DNA from: an uncultured Peptococcaceae bacterium
Lineage (GTDB): Bacteria > Bacillota > Peptococcia > Peptococcales > Peptococcaceae
Reading direction: 5' to 3'
DNA: 39,219 nt
Assembly: GCA_902462325.1 (NCBI GenBank)
Contig: CABQBF010000007.1
Coordinates: 1 to 39,219, forward strand
Part shown: positions 24,560 through 33,416 of the stretch, in pieces
How the letters are laid out: the number at the start of each line of letters is the position of its first letter
How positions within the stretch are numbered: position 1 is the stretch's first letter
The notes under the pieces: generated by a model
Database searches by the model: none
Told to the model about the DNA's origin: nothing
The model's input: only the letters and a program-made list of their open reading frames with translations
Made by a program: the position numbers and the translations under genes

Positions 24560-25450
24560 TCAATAAGCAATCTGGATACTGTGACCGTCCACGGCCACGC
24601 CATCGCCCCGCTTAAAAGCGAGCTTCTGCTCTGCAGCAAACCCGATTATCTCGCCGTTTTTTAAGGTTACGTCCGTTTCCAGCATATAATAGGCCATATC
24701 AAACAAAAACGTCCGCACTTCCTCCAGTGTGTGCCGGCTGCCCAGCACCTCCAATTCGTCCTTCCCGAAAGCGTCCATCCCGATGGTATAGCCGTTGCTG
24801 CCATGCTCATTCTGGTATACGCCAAAATGAATCCAATTTAACAGCGGCAGCTCTCCCCGTTCCATAGCTGCGGCTCCATTCCGATAAAATTCCGGCTCCA
24901 GCACTGTGCCTGAGGTATACACACCGATGGCATTTTCAGCCTCCAAACAGGAAGTAATCACTTTCACATAAGTTTTGCCTGCTTCCACCGGCGCCATGTC
25001 CCGCGGCAATACAGCAATCATCAAATGGGCCACATGCCGTTTGGTAACAGCCACTGCCTCTGGCCAAAAATAATTGCTGGCAGCGTAACGCTCGGCCTCG
25101 CCGTCAGGCACCGGAGACGGCTCAAAGCTGACGGCAATCATAGCGCCTGGTATATCAAATACCAGATTGCCATCCTGCATTTCCGGTTCTGTCAGAATAT
25201 CCACCGTTTCTTCCGCCAGCAATTGTTCCAGCCAGTCTCCCTCCTGACCGCCTTCAATGGTAATTTCCGCTTGCTCCGCCACTTCCGGCACCATGCCCCA
25301 ACGTTGCTTTAACCGCGCAGCCAAACGATGCAGGTCATAGGTTGCCCTATCCAACAGAACAAATCCACAAAAGCTGCCAGTATAATTCCGCTGCTCTGCT
25401 GCACTATGTTCTTCCGTCAGCACTGCCATCGGGTCACACTCTAATTTCAT
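24560..25450 (-). CDS. DUF4261 domain protein
   Basis: A 296-residue cytoplasmic, acidic protein. The overall pattern agrees with the DUF4261 family: FCGFVLLDRATYDLHRLAARLK near the N-terminus, then GAMIAVSFEPSPVPDGEAE and YASNYFWPEA around residues 105-135, HLMIAVLPRD, and a C-terminal domain starting around FYRNGAAAMERGELPLLNWIHFG. The family is of unknown function, found in bacteria with no fixed context. No signal peptide or membrane helix. The ATG is preceded by GAGGGGG 10 nt upstream. It is monocistronic; both flanks are AT-rich. Confidence 0.8.
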   Translation of the reverse strand: MKLECDPMAVLTEEHSAAEQRNYTGSFCGFVLLDRATYDLHRLAARLKQRWGMVPEVAEQAEITIEGGQEGDWLEQLLAEETVDILTEPEMQDGNLVFDIPGAMIAVSFEPSPVPDGEAERYAASNYFWPEAVAVTKRHVAHLMIAVLPRDMAPVEAGKTYVKVITSCLEAENAIGVYTSGTVLEPEFYRNGAAAMERGELPLLNWIHFGVYQNEHGSNGYTIGMDAFGKDELEVLGSRHTLEEVRTFLFDMAYYMLETDVTLKNGEIIGFAAEQKLAFKRGDGVAVDGHSIQIAY

Positions 25451-25619
25451 TTTATTAATACCCCCTCATTCCCCGATACGCGGGAAACCCTATTATTATT
25501 ACACATGGTATCATACCGGAAATCGGATTGCAACCAAACAATTCTAATAGCAGTACCACACCATTTACCTATTCCACTTCTACAAAATAGACCTCTCATA
25601 TTGTTAAGAAGATAGTTGC

Positions 25620-27284
25620 TTATTGATACAACTGCTCGGCAATTTCCAGCAAAGCCTGTTGCTCTGCTGCTGTTACTGTCACATCCGCAGGCAGTATGAT
25701 TAAATATTCCCCCTGCTGAACATAGCCGCGGCCAGTCAGCTCCTGATAAAACCTGCCGTCAGCCATAGCCCGATTGCGATACAATTGCACCTTACGCTGC
25801 AGCACCGGCACATTATTTCGATAGCGTTTTGTCGTGCCGGCAATCCCGGCTTGATAGTTTTTCCCTTGATAACCAATATCCATTGCTTTCGTAGTGTTAT
25901 TCATCTGAACCCCAGACGCACCTAACGCGACAGCCGTATCATACAACGACGTGTAGATATTGCCCTGGCTATCAGCAGCAATGGACGATAACAGCGTGTC
26001 GCCGCTAAGATACAGCCCGGTACGACCGTTATGATAATACACTGCGCTGCCTCGTTTAGCAAAAAAGCTTTTTTGCGCAATCTGTTGTATCCGTTGGGAT
26101 TGATTGACCAAAGCCTGCGAAAAATCTCCCAGCGTAGAGAATTGCGCCAAAATATAACGGCACTGCGGCGCTAACAGCAATACACAGCTTTGATCCTTCC
26201 AAAGCAAATAGTTTTTTGTAGCCACCTGCTGATGATCACCGTTATACAAACGGGCTGTCAGTGTATATTGACCAGTAGCAATCTGGGAGAGATCTGCCTT
26301 TAAAACCTGGTTAAGACTGCCCTGCACCAATAGCTGTTCACCAATATAATAAGCCACACTGCCTTTCTTGTTCGGCGTGCGCATATTCAGCTGCAATTGC
26401 CCCTGCTGCAGCTCAATTGATAACTGCTGGTTATTGTTGTCGCTGCGGGCCAAATAATATTGCCAGCTAGGATAGGTGACTTCCTCAGGCAGCAAAGAAT
26501 CGGTATAAATACCATACGCACCAGCATTAATCGCTGTCACCGTTTGCTGCAGACTATTGACCGTATGCATATAAACGGCAATGCCATAGCTTTGCAAGGT
26601 CTTTGCCAATCCACTGGAAGCCAGCTCTACCGGCATGGTAACCGCATAAATTTGATGTTCTTGCACAAATTTGGCAATGCGAGCTCCATTACGCTCATTG
26701 GTCATTTTATACAAGGTCAAAATAATTTTATCATACCCTAAGGCTTTCACCGCATCGTATTCTTCGTACTGATAAATCTGCGGAATGACTTGCGCCACAA
26801 TCTGAGGATAATTTTTTTGAATATAGGTCAAAATAGCAAGATTATCTTCTTTGGTATCGGTAATCACGGATACCTGCGGATGCTGCTGCAAAATCTCAGC
26901 CAGCCTATCCATATCCAACGGCGTATATTTGTTCATCACCCGACACTGTTGATACTGCGCAAAGGAGACCGCTTTATTCTGCCCCAAACCTAAATAATAG
27001 CTGGCAGAGCTCTCCCAATCATGAATCATGGCAATCTGACCATCGGTCGTAAAGGCCATGTCCACTTCTATGTACTGAAATCCATTGGCAATGGTCTGCT
27101 CGAAAGCTTCCTGTGAATTGGTCACGGCATCGCCCTGAATGGCTCCGCAGCCATGGGCAATCGCCCTGGGATATCCTGCCGCCTGCGCCGGCTGACTCAG
27201 CAGCAGCCAACAAAGCCAACTAACCAGCAACCCTCCGATTAGCAAAAAAATAACTCTTTTCGTCTGCACTTCCATGTTGTTCAT
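25620..27284 (-). CDS. Secreted glycerophosphodiester phosphodiesterase-like protein
   Basis: A 554-residue exported protein. An N-terminal hydrophobic segment (11-35, ending PAQAAG) is a signal peptide or anchor. The GDPD TIM barrel (about 38-270) has H44 (IAHGCGAI), TNSQEAF, E73/D75 (YIEVDMAFTTDG) and H88/D89 (MIHDW), the usual catalytic and metal residues, although the common HRG is HGC. The rest contains no catalytic motif; around residues 450-490 DTAVALGASGVQMNNTTKAM resembles the copper-amine-oxidase N-terminal-like repeat often found on clostridial cell-surface proteins. Likely to hydrolyse glycerophosphodiesters or wall-linked lipids outside the cell. The start ATG could also be the one 9 nt downstream. 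Confidence 0.88.
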   Translation of the reverse strand: MNNMEVQTKRVIFLLIGGLLVSWLCWLLLSQPAQAAGYPRAIAHGCGAIQGDAVTNSQEAFEQTIANGFQYIEVDMAFTTDGQIAMIHDWESSASYYLGLGQNKAVSFAQYQQCRVMNKYTPLDMDRLAEILQQHPQVSVITDTKEDNLAILTYIQKNYPQIVAQVIPQIYQYEEYDAVKALGYDKIILTLYKMTNERNGARIAKFVQEHQIYAVTMPVELASSGLAKTLQSYGIAVYMHTVNSLQQTVTAINAGAYGIYTDSLLPEEVTYPSWQYYLARSDNNNQQLSIELQQGQLQLNMRTPNKKGSVAYYIGEQLLVQGSLNQVLKADLSQIATGQYTLTARLYNGDHQQVATKNYLLWKDQSCVLLLAPQCRYILAQFSTLGDFSQALVNQSQRIQQIAQKSFFAKRGSAVYYHNGRTGLYLSGDTLLSSIAADSQGNIYTSLYDTAVALGASGVQMNNTTKAMDIGYQGKNYQAGIAGTTKRYRNNVPVLQRKVQLYRNRAMADGRFYQELTGRGYVQQGEYLIILPADVTVTAAEQQALLEIAEQLYQ

Positions 27285-27343
27285 TGTTTCTTCTGTCCTT
27301 CTCCCACTGATGATTTTTTGGTCTTTCGACTTTTGTATGTCTC

Positions 27344-27372
27344 AGTCTAACAGTTTCAGATATAGAAATCAA
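27344..27372 (-). promoter_or_regulatory. Promoter of the phosphodiesterase gene
   Basis: On the minus strand TTGATT (27367-27372) and TAGACT (27344-27349) are 17 nt apart, 59 nt before the start. The tandem repeats at 27388-27431 lie immediately upstream of the -35 box. Confidence 0.5.
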
Positions 27373-27387
27373 CCCTTCGCAAAAAAG

Positions 27388-27431
27388 ATTTTCCATACTT
27401 TTTCCATACTTTTTCCATACTTTTTCCATAC
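27388..27431 (-). repeat. Four 11-bp tandem repeats with phased A-tracts
   Basis: The minus strand reads GTATGGAAAAA three times plus a fourth unit with one change. A5 tracts recur every 11 bp, about one helical turn, so the DNA should be curved. Being just upstream of a minus-strand -35 box it may act as an UP-like element or array of binding sites. Not a CRISPR: units are adjacent without spacers. Confidence 0.85.
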
Positions 27432-27654
27432 AAATTGAACGAAGCAACTAAACAAAAATTTTTCTAAAAATTACAAAAGGCTTGCTGCAACACCCAGAAA
27501 CCGCACAAGCACCTGTTTGAACCACTGTGCTTTTTTCCGCCGTAAAATCCTGTGCATTATGGGTAAATCTTTGACGGTTCACAGACTCGGCTTCTGGACA
27601 GATTATAAACGGGCACGACAAAGGAAGGTTGGAGCTGTCAGTGAGGTGACAGTT

Positions 27655-28848
27655 TTGAAAAAAAGATGGAAAACCGTGCTCTGTTCTCTCTTAATTGCCG
27701 GCGCAAGCTGTGGATTATATGCTGCGCAGCAAAAACCGGCAGATGAAGCCGCTGCCCTGTCCTTTCCCTATTCGCCTGCATTATTAGAACAACTCAGTCC
27801 CAAACTCAGTATGCGGCTTTTAGAGCTGGTACCCAGCCAGGAAACCGACGCAGAACGCTATCCGGAAAAACTGCTTTATCCGGGCGGGCAAGCCATCGGC
27901 ATTTTATTACGCACCGACGGGATTTTAGTGGTCGGACAATCCCCAATCACAGTCGACAATCAGCAGGTAAATCCCGCTGAAGAAGCCGGCATCCAAGCTG
28001 GCGATGTCATCACCCAGGTAAATGGCGCCACCGTAACCCACGACGATCAATTGGCTTTACTGGTCAATCAGTTGGGAGAACAAAATCAGCCTGTTGTTCT
28101 GCAAATTGAACGGCAAAACCGGCAGCTAACCAAAGAAATCACTCCGGTTTACTGTGCCGACACCAAAAGCTACCGCATCGGTCTTTTGATTCGGGATAAC
28201 GCCGGCGGTGTAGGCACTTTAACCTTTGTGGACCCTCAAACCATGGAATACGGCGCATTGGGGCACATGATTTCCAACAACGAAACGCAAAGCAAAATCA
28301 ACATTCTCAAAGGCAAGCTGGTTGCAGCCGACATTCAAGGCATCAAAAAAGGCATTGACGGTTATCCCGGTGAAAAAATTGGCCGGTTTGTCAGCAATCA
28401 ATCCTTGGGCTCCATTGAAAAAAATACAGCCGCTGGTATTTTCGGCGTATTGACCGACGAACAGGTATTAACAGAAAGCCCTTACCAACAGGCGCTGCCC
28501 ACTGCTGCACCGTCAGAAATTGTACTGGGACCAGCACAAATCCTGACCGCCATTGATGGCAACAAAGTAGAAACTTTCACTGTAGAAATTGAAAAAATCA
28601 TGCCTACACACAAAGATGGCAAAGGTTTAGTCATTCGCGTGACCGACCCGGTGCTGTTAGAAAAAACAGGTGGAATTGTCCAGGGCATGAGCGGATCGCC
28701 GATTATTCAAAACGGCAAGATGATCGGTGCAGTTACCCACGTGTTTATCAATGACCCTACACGAGGCTATGGCATCTTAATTCACAATATGCTGCAACAA
28801 ACCAGTATTTTAGAAGAAACTGACACAACCCAACAGGCAGCAGCCTAG
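27655..28848 (+). CDS. spoIVB: SpoIVB peptidase (S55), sporulation signalling protease
   Basis: Serine protease that, in Bacillus, is secreted from the forespore and cleaves SpoIVFA, triggering pro-sigma-K processing. With the TTG start at 27655 (GAGGTG 6 nt upstream) it has 397 residues: membrane anchor/signal (about 6-24), PDZ domain (about 75-165) and S55 domain. The triad H204 (GALGHMI), D331 (VTDP) and S346 (GMSGSP) has the same spacing (127 and 142 residues) as the Bacillus residues H236, D363 and S378. The region after S346, GKMIGAVTHVFINDPTRGYGI, is near-identical to Bacillus. An alternative start is the GTG 9 nt earlier; the frame opens at 27517 but that stretch does not look like coding sequence. 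Confidence 0.93.
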   Translation: MKKRWKTVLCSLLIAGASCGLYAAQQKPADEAAALSFPYSPALLEQLSPKLSMRLLELVPSQETDAERYPEKLLYPGGQAIGILLRTDGILVVGQSPITVDNQQVNPAEEAGIQAGDVITQVNGATVTHDDQLALLVNQLGEQNQPVVLQIERQNRQLTKEITPVYCADTKSYRIGLLIRDNAGGVGTLTFVDPQTMEYGALGHMISNNETQSKINILKGKLVAADIQGIKKGIDGYPGEKIGRFVSNQSLGSIEKNTAAGIFGVLTDEQVLTESPYQQALPTAAPSEIVLGPAQILTAIDGNKVETFTVEIEKIMPTHKDGKGLVIRVTDPVLLEKTGGIVQGMSGSPIIQNGKMIGAVTHVFINDPTRGYGILIHNMLQQTSILEETDTTQQAAA

Positions 28849-28855
28849 TCAAGAG

Positions 28856-28887
28856 AGCAGGATGTCCCGGACATCCTGCTTTTTTTC
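28856..28887 (+). terminator. Terminator of spoIVB
   Basis: AGCAGGATGTC pairs with GACATCCTGCT (3-nt loop), followed by seven T. It begins 8 nt after the stop codon. Confidence 0.9.
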
Positions 28888-29224
28888 AGATAATTTTTAT
28901 CCTGAAACTGAAACGCAAAAGCAACAGCAGTCAATCATTTCAACTTTATTTTCTGCATTTTTTCTAAAAAAATTCTGCAATTTTCAGTCATACTTTATAA
29001 AACGATACAAAATACTTTTCCCCTTTTTGTTATTTCTTTTTGTCCGAAAGGAACCAGATTGGTTCTTCTACCTTTTTTGCATAAAAGATACAAAATAATC
29101 TTATTTTTCTGTAATAAAAATATTTTGTCCGTTTCATTACCATTCTGCCGGCTGCCGTTCATTGTCTTTTCCGGCAGATTGTGCGATAATGGAAAAGCAA
29201 TCTATATTTTTGAGGGGGATTTTC
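28888..29224. other. AT-rich leader upstream of putP
   Basis: 337 nt without a gene. It contains two copies of GATACAAAATA (near 28998 and 29086), a small hairpin GAACCA/TGGTTC near 29050, and the promoter at its 3' end. The duplicated GATACAAAATA is a possible regulator site. Confidence 0.5.
29162..29190 (+). promoter_or_regulatory. Promoter of putP
   Basis: TTGTCT (29162-29167) and GATAAT (29185-29190) are 17 nt apart and 35 nt upstream of the ATG. This fits only the start at 29225, not the longer frame from 29162. Confidence 0.55.
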
Positions 29225-30721
29225 ATGGATCGTCAATTTGCAATTTTTATGGTCATTGCGCTTTACATGGTAATCATGATTGGCATCGGATTTTACTATG
29301 CGCGGCGCAATACGTCCGTGTCCGACTATGTACTTGGCGGACGCAGCCTGAACCCATGGGTGACCGCGCTTAGCGCTCAGGCTTCTGACATGAGCGGCTG
29401 GCTCTTGACCGGCTTGCCTGGTTTGGCTTACCTATCTCTGTCCGGCTTTAAGGAAGCTTCTTGGACAGCTATCGGTTTAGCCATCGGTACCTTTTTAAAC
29501 TGGGTTTTGGTGGCGCGTCGCCTGCGCAGCTTCACGGAAGTTTCACAAAACTCTTTAACGCTGCCCGATTATTTACAAAATCGTTTTCGGGACCATTCTT
29601 CTATTTTGAAAACTGCTACCGCAGTTGCCAGCATCATTTTCTTTTTAATTTATACATCTTCTATGTTTGTGGCTGGCGCCAAGCTGTTCTCCACCATTTT
29701 TCCCATCAGCTATACCCAAGGGTTACTGGTAGGCAGCTTAATCATCATTTCTTATACATTCTTAGGCGGTTTTCTGGCTGTATGTACCACCGACACCGTA
29801 CAAGGCATGCTGATGTTCTTTGCCTTAGTGTTTGTTCCCTTAGCGGCAATTTCTTATGTCGGTGGTTTTGGACAAACATTTTCCCAGATTGACCCTGCCA
29901 CTTGGCAGCTATTTCCCAACGGTGACGGCAGTGTTACCGCTTTGCTGATTGCTTCTTCATTAGCTTGGGGGCTTGGCTATTTTGGACAACCCCATATTCT
30001 GGTGCGGTTTATGGCCGTTGCCAAGCCAAAAGATATCAAACCGGCTACCATCGTTGCGATGGTATGGGTAATCATCACGCTGACTGCTGCCGTATTAATT
30101 GGTCCATTAGGCCATTTATATCTGGCGGAACCGTTGGCCGATGGACAACACGAAACCATTTTTATGGTTTTAATCAACCAAATGTTTAATCCCATTTTAA
30201 CCGGCGTATTTTTATCTGCTATTTTGGCGGCTATTATGTCTACCGCAGCTTCTCAATTATTGGTAGCGTCCTCCGCCTTATCCAACGATATTTACCAAGG
30301 GCTGTTCCGCAAGCATGCCAGTGAAAAAGAAACCATGTTAGTCAGCCGTGGAGCCGTATTGCTGATTGCCGGCATTGCTCTGGCGATGGGAATGGACCCG
30401 AACAGCTCTATTTTCGGCATTGTAAGCTATGCTTGGGCTGGCTTAGGCGCCTCCTTCGGTCCTGCTGTGTTTATGTCGCTGTATTGGAAACGGATGACCC
30501 GTAACGGCGCCATTGCCGGCGTTATTGTAGGGGCCGTCAGCACGATTTTATTTAATTATCTGAAAACCCATGTAGGCGGCATTTTCAGCGTATATGAATT
30601 ATTGCCGGCCTTTATTCTGGCCATTGTTGCCATTGTTGTTTTCTCTTTGCTGGACAAAGAACCATCGCAGGATATGCAGGAAGAATTTGACCGGGCTGTT
30701 GCCCACGCCAAGGAAAATTAA
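29225..30721 (+). CDS. putP: Sodium/proline symporter-type transporter (SSS family)
   Basis: A 498-residue integral membrane protein with 12-13 hydrophobic helices. It carries the SSS/PutP marks: DYVLGGRSLNPWVTALSAQASDMSGWLLTGLPG in the first loop and helix (the Na+-binding AxxSDMSGWL segment), GFLAVCTTDTVQGMLM (residues about 178-195), GLGYFGQPHILVRFMA (about 245-260) and AAIMSTAASQLLVASSA (about 335-350). The family imports proline with Na+; the match with PutP is close, but other substrates cannot be excluded. The ATG has GAGGGGG 6 nt upstream. Monocistronic. Confidence 0.93.
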   Translation: MDRQFAIFMVIALYMVIMIGIGFYYARRNTSVSDYVLGGRSLNPWVTALSAQASDMSGWLLTGLPGLAYLSLSGFKEASWTAIGLAIGTFLNWVLVARRLRSFTEVSQNSLTLPDYLQNRFRDHSSILKTATAVASIIFFLIYTSSMFVAGAKLFSTIFPISYTQGLLVGSLIIISYTFLGGFLAVCTTDTVQGMLMFFALVFVPLAAISYVGGFGQTFSQIDPATWQLFPNGDGSVTALLIASSLAWGLGYFGQPHILVRFMAVAKPKDIKPATIVAMVWVIITLTAAVLIGPLGHLYLAEPLADGQHETIFMVLINQMFNPILTGVFLSAILAAIMSTAASQLLVASSALSNDIYQGLFRKHASEKETMLVSRGAVLLIAGIALAMGMDPNSSIFGIVSYAWAGLGASFGPAVFMSLYWKRMTRNGAIAGVIVGAVSTILFNYLKTHVGGIFSVYELLPAFILAIVAIVVFSLLDKEPSQDMQEEFDRAVAHAKEN

Positions 30722-30745
30722 TTGACTGTTTTTTTCAGCGGAAAC

Positions 30746-30803
30746 AAAAAAGAAGGACTGTTCCCTAACATGACAACATTGAGAGGAACAATCCTTCTTT
30801 TTT
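30746..30803. terminator. Bidirectional terminator between putP and the XRE gene
   Basis: AAAAAAGAAGGA + TGTTCC pair with GGAACA + TCCTTCTTTTTT, one mismatch, 22-nt loop, T-runs on both strands. The two genes converge here. Confidence 0.85.
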
Positions 30804-30811
30804 GTGACCAA

Positions 30812-31042
30812 TTAACTTCCCAACTCCACCTCCAATTGCTCCGATAACAAATTCGCCTGTGACAAGCCTGTCCCACGAGAAAGTTTATCCAAGGTTTCCA
30901 AGGAAGAATGCACCTCGGCCCGCTCAATCTTTCCGTATCCCCGCGTACTCAATTCGGCTCTGGCTGCCAACTCTTCCTGCGACAATTTATGCTTTGCGCG
31001 GTATTGCTTCAAGTTGGCAGATAAAATTTTTTTGGAATCCAC
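30812..31042 (-). CDS. Small XRE-family HTH regulator
   Basis: A 76-residue Cro/CI-type helix-turn-helix protein and nothing else: LKQYRAKHKLSQEELAARAE, then STRGYGKIERAEVHSSLETLDKLSRGTG with a typical fourth and fifth helix. The start is GTG at 31042, with TGGAGGG 8 nt upstream; an in-frame GTG at 31051 overlaps that site. It lies after the Ter-type gene pair with a gap of 157 nt, in the same direction. Whether it controls those genes or putP is unknown. Confidence 0.88.
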   Translation of the reverse strand: MDSKKILSANLKQYRAKHKLSQEELAARAELSTRGYGKIERAEVHSSLETLDKLSRGTGLSQANLLSEQLEVELGS

Positions 31043-31198
31043 GTGTATCACCCTCCAAGATTATTGTAAAAAAAATTCAGCGATACATCGAGGAACAAAA
31101 GTGCCGTTCTGCCGTTATTTTGGATATGAAATCCACTATTTTTTCCAATCCCTGCATAAAATCTTTTTTAGACAAGTCCACGGGCAAACACAATATTT

Positions 31199-32251
31199 TT
31201 ATAGATCTGTAAGCTCCTGAATTAAACCACAAGCTTTATAACGCTGTAGCGGATAATATTCCACCGGAACCTCTTTCTCCTCAGCTAAACGCAAAATATG
31301 CCGCAGCATAGGGCTGTCCTTTTCCTGCCGTCTGATTAAAATCTTCCACGGCACCCGACGCAGTAGCACACGGGTTGCCTCACCAATCCCCGGCTTAACC
31401 AGATTGATATCCTTAATATGATATTGCCGCGCAATTTCTGCCACTTCTTCCAATCCTGTATGAGCAGGACGAACAGGCCAAGCTGTTTCTATGGTTTCAG
31501 GAAAGTTTGCCGCAATGGCATCAATAAACTGATAAGAAACATCTTCCTCCTTTAACGCTGCATAATAAGCGGCTCCGTGAAAATCAGCGGGACCAATCAG
31601 GTCGGACCGCAAAAAAGTACGACTCAACAAACCGGACACCGTGCAATTCAAGCAAGAACTGGGAATTAATATATCCTCATAGGTGCCGCACAACTTGGTA
31701 ATGGCTGCCGGATCGGCCACCACACCCAGTTCTGCCGATACACCCGGAAACGGTTGCAATGCTTTTTCCAGCTCTCGCAGAATGGCGCCCTTGCCTGTCC
31801 AACCGTCTACAAATTGCAGTTGCTCCGGTTGATAGCGCTCCAATAAAAAAGCCATAGCATTGCCATCTATCCCTCGCCCACGAATAATAGAAATTGCATA
31901 ATGGGGAACTTCCAATTTATATTTTTTCTGCAAGTACCGTTTTAATAAAATTCCGATGGGAATTCCAGCACGAGCCAGGGAAACCAAAACCACACGGCGT
32001 CCTTTTTTCTGCAAAATCTGCTCCGCCAATAAGGCAACCGCTTCTGCAGTAGGTTGGGCATAGGTTTCCAAGGCAGCTTCATAGGCTGTTTGATAGGCTG
32101 CCGACGGCGAATATTCCAAAGGCAGCATCTCGCAATAATGGACCCCAGACTGAATTTTTTTCTCCCGTTCTGCCGCCGGCTGCGGCTCTACCAAACCGGT
32201 GATATCCTTTAACAGAATTGTCACGTCATGGTCTAAATAGCTGCTTCTCAT
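31199..32251 (-). CDS. StiP/PRTase_1 family protein of Ter-type clusters
   Basis: A 350-residue protein of the family named StiP (cysteine protease) or PRTase_1 (Pfam), found in tellurite-resistance stress clusters. The family start SSYLDHDVTILLKDI is clear. Also seen: VVLVSLARAGIPIGILLKR (87-104), the PRPP-like loop FVDGWTGKG (147-155), SSCLNCTVSGLLSRTF (198-213) with C200, and FHGAAYY near 225-230. Two activities are proposed in the literature, phosphoribosyltransferase or protease; the sequence favours the first. ATG at 32251 overlaps the upstream TGA (ATGA), with GGAGG 7 nt upstream, so translation is coupled. A longer frame starting at 32263 would contain that site. Confidence 0.88.
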   Translation of the reverse strand: MRSSYLDHDVTILLKDITGLVEPQPAAEREKKIQSGVHYCEMLPLEYSPSAAYQTAYEAALETYAQPTAEAVALLAEQILQKKGRRVVLVSLARAGIPIGILLKRYLQKKYKLEVPHYAISIIRGRGIDGNAMAFLLERYQPEQLQFVDGWTGKGAILRELEKALQPFPGVSAELGVVADPAAITKLCGTYEDILIPSSCLNCTVSGLLSRTFLRSDLIGPADFHGAAYYAALKEEDVSYQFIDAIAANFPETIETAWPVRPAHTGLEEVAEIARQYHIKDINLVKPGIGEATRVLLRRVPWKILIRRQEKDSPMLRHILRLAEEKEVPVEYYPLQRYKACGLIQELTDL

Positions 32252-33360
32252 AAGCGCCTCCATTCTACGGCATAAATATTCTCGTTACCGCACTTCCGCA
32301 AAGCTGCCGTCAGGTTTTCTAAACCTTTATTCGCCGTTAAAGCTGCATCTGAAACAATCACCACGTTCTCATAAGCTTGCAAATTATAAAGATAGGTATT
32401 ACGCTCCGCTTCATAGAAACTGTGCAACTGCCAACGCGCCTGTAACGGATAACCCTGCTCAACAATAGGAACAATGGGGCTGCGCGTCGTGGCGTGACAC
32501 CATACCTGATAGCCGTCTTGCTCCAACATCTGCCCTGCCGCTAAGGCCGGATACATAAATTCTTCCGTTCCCAATAACAGCAATCGTCCTTTAGGCTGCA
32601 GTGGAATTTGCTGCCTTATCAATCCATAAAGGGCAGTACATTGCGCCTTAATCGCCGCCGGTTTCTGTAAACGCCGCAATTCTAAAGCCCCGGCATACAC
32701 AAAAGGCGCCGCCGACAAATCAGCAGAAACGGTCCGCAAATCATAACTGTTCCCCAGCGTCTTATACTGCTGCACCTGTGCCTCATAAAATGCCGGATCG
32801 GTTTTGTGCAAATAAACACAGGAAATCTGTTCCTGATTGAAAATTGCCAACTCCTCGGCGCCCATACCATTTAACACCGATGCTGCCGTAAAAGCGGGGC
32901 ACTGCCGCCCGTATGTCTTTCTTAACAACCGCACCAGCTGTAAAATGGTACGGCCTGTCGTAATTTCATCCTCCACAAATATAATGCGTTTCACCCAGCT
33001 TAAGCTATGCTCCAAATCGTCTTTGACCAGCTTTTGCTCGGTGGCATGGCTATGCGCTTCAGAAAAATACAGATAGCCCACATCTTGCAGCGCCTCTCGG
33101 GTAGTCGTCATACAAGGACAGTCTAACGCCTGTGCCACCGCTAAGCCCACAGCTGTCGCTGTTTCGGCAAAACCGATCACCAGGCACGGCGTTTCCGCCT
33201 GCCGCTTTAACGGTTCAGCCAAAAGCGCCATCATCTGCAGCGCTTTTGTCGGCTGCACCGGCACGTGCTTCCCCTGCCAACGGTTTACAACCACAAAGGA
33301 GCGCTTCTGATTATTTTCCCGTTTGGCCGCTCCGATGATCTGCTCCCATCTCATCTCCAT
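32248..33360 (-). CDS. PRTase_2/TRSP phosphoribosyltransferase-like protein
   Basis: A 370-residue cytosolic protein. The N-terminal PRTase domain (1-215) has LVIGFAETATAVG (60-72), YFSEAHSHAT (98-107) and the PRPP-binding motif FVEDEITTGRT (128-138). The C-terminal TRSP domain (about 215-370) contains LLLGTEEFMYPAL and the eponymous TTRSPI (291-296). In Ter clusters it is predicted, together with the PRTase_1 protein, to make a nucleoside-like metabolite. Here no other Ter gene is present. The gene starts 56 nt after the recombinase-like small gene. AGGTGA precedes the ATG at a suitable distance. Confidence 0.9.
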   Translation of the reverse strand: MEMRWEQIIGAAKRENNQKRSFVVVNRWQGKHVPVQPTKALQMMALLAEPLKRQAETPCLVIGFAETATAVGLAVAQALDCPCMTTTREALQDVGYLYFSEAHSHATEQKLVKDDLEHSLSWVKRIIFVEDEITTGRTILQLVRLLRKTYGRQCPAFTAASVLNGMGAEELAIFNQEQISCVYLHKTDPAFYEAQVQQYKTLGNSYDLRTVSADLSAAPFVYAGALELRRLQKPAAIKAQCTALYGLIRQQIPLQPKGRLLLLGTEEFMYPALAAGQMLEQDGYQVWCHATTRSPIVPIVEQGYPLQARWQLHSFYEAERNTYLYNLQAYENVVIVSDAALTANKGLENLTAALRKCGNENIYAVEWRRL

Positions 33361-33401
33361 AAAGTTACTTCACCTGTTTCATTGATACTGATTTCCATTC
33401 T

Positions 33402-33407
33402 ATTATA
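33402..33407 (-). promoter_or_regulatory. Possible promoter -10 box before the PRTase pair
   Basis: A perfect TATAAT on the minus strand 41 nt before the PRTase_2 gene, partly over the 3' end region of the preceding small gene. The -35 (TGGATT, 17 nt away) is poor. It would allow the pair to be expressed independently of the small gene. Confidence 0.35.
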
Positions 33408-33416
33408 ACACGACTC

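Noticed and set aside
27388..27431. Tandem repeats as CRISPR
   Set aside because: Repeat units are 11 bp and adjacent without spacers; no cas gene nearby.
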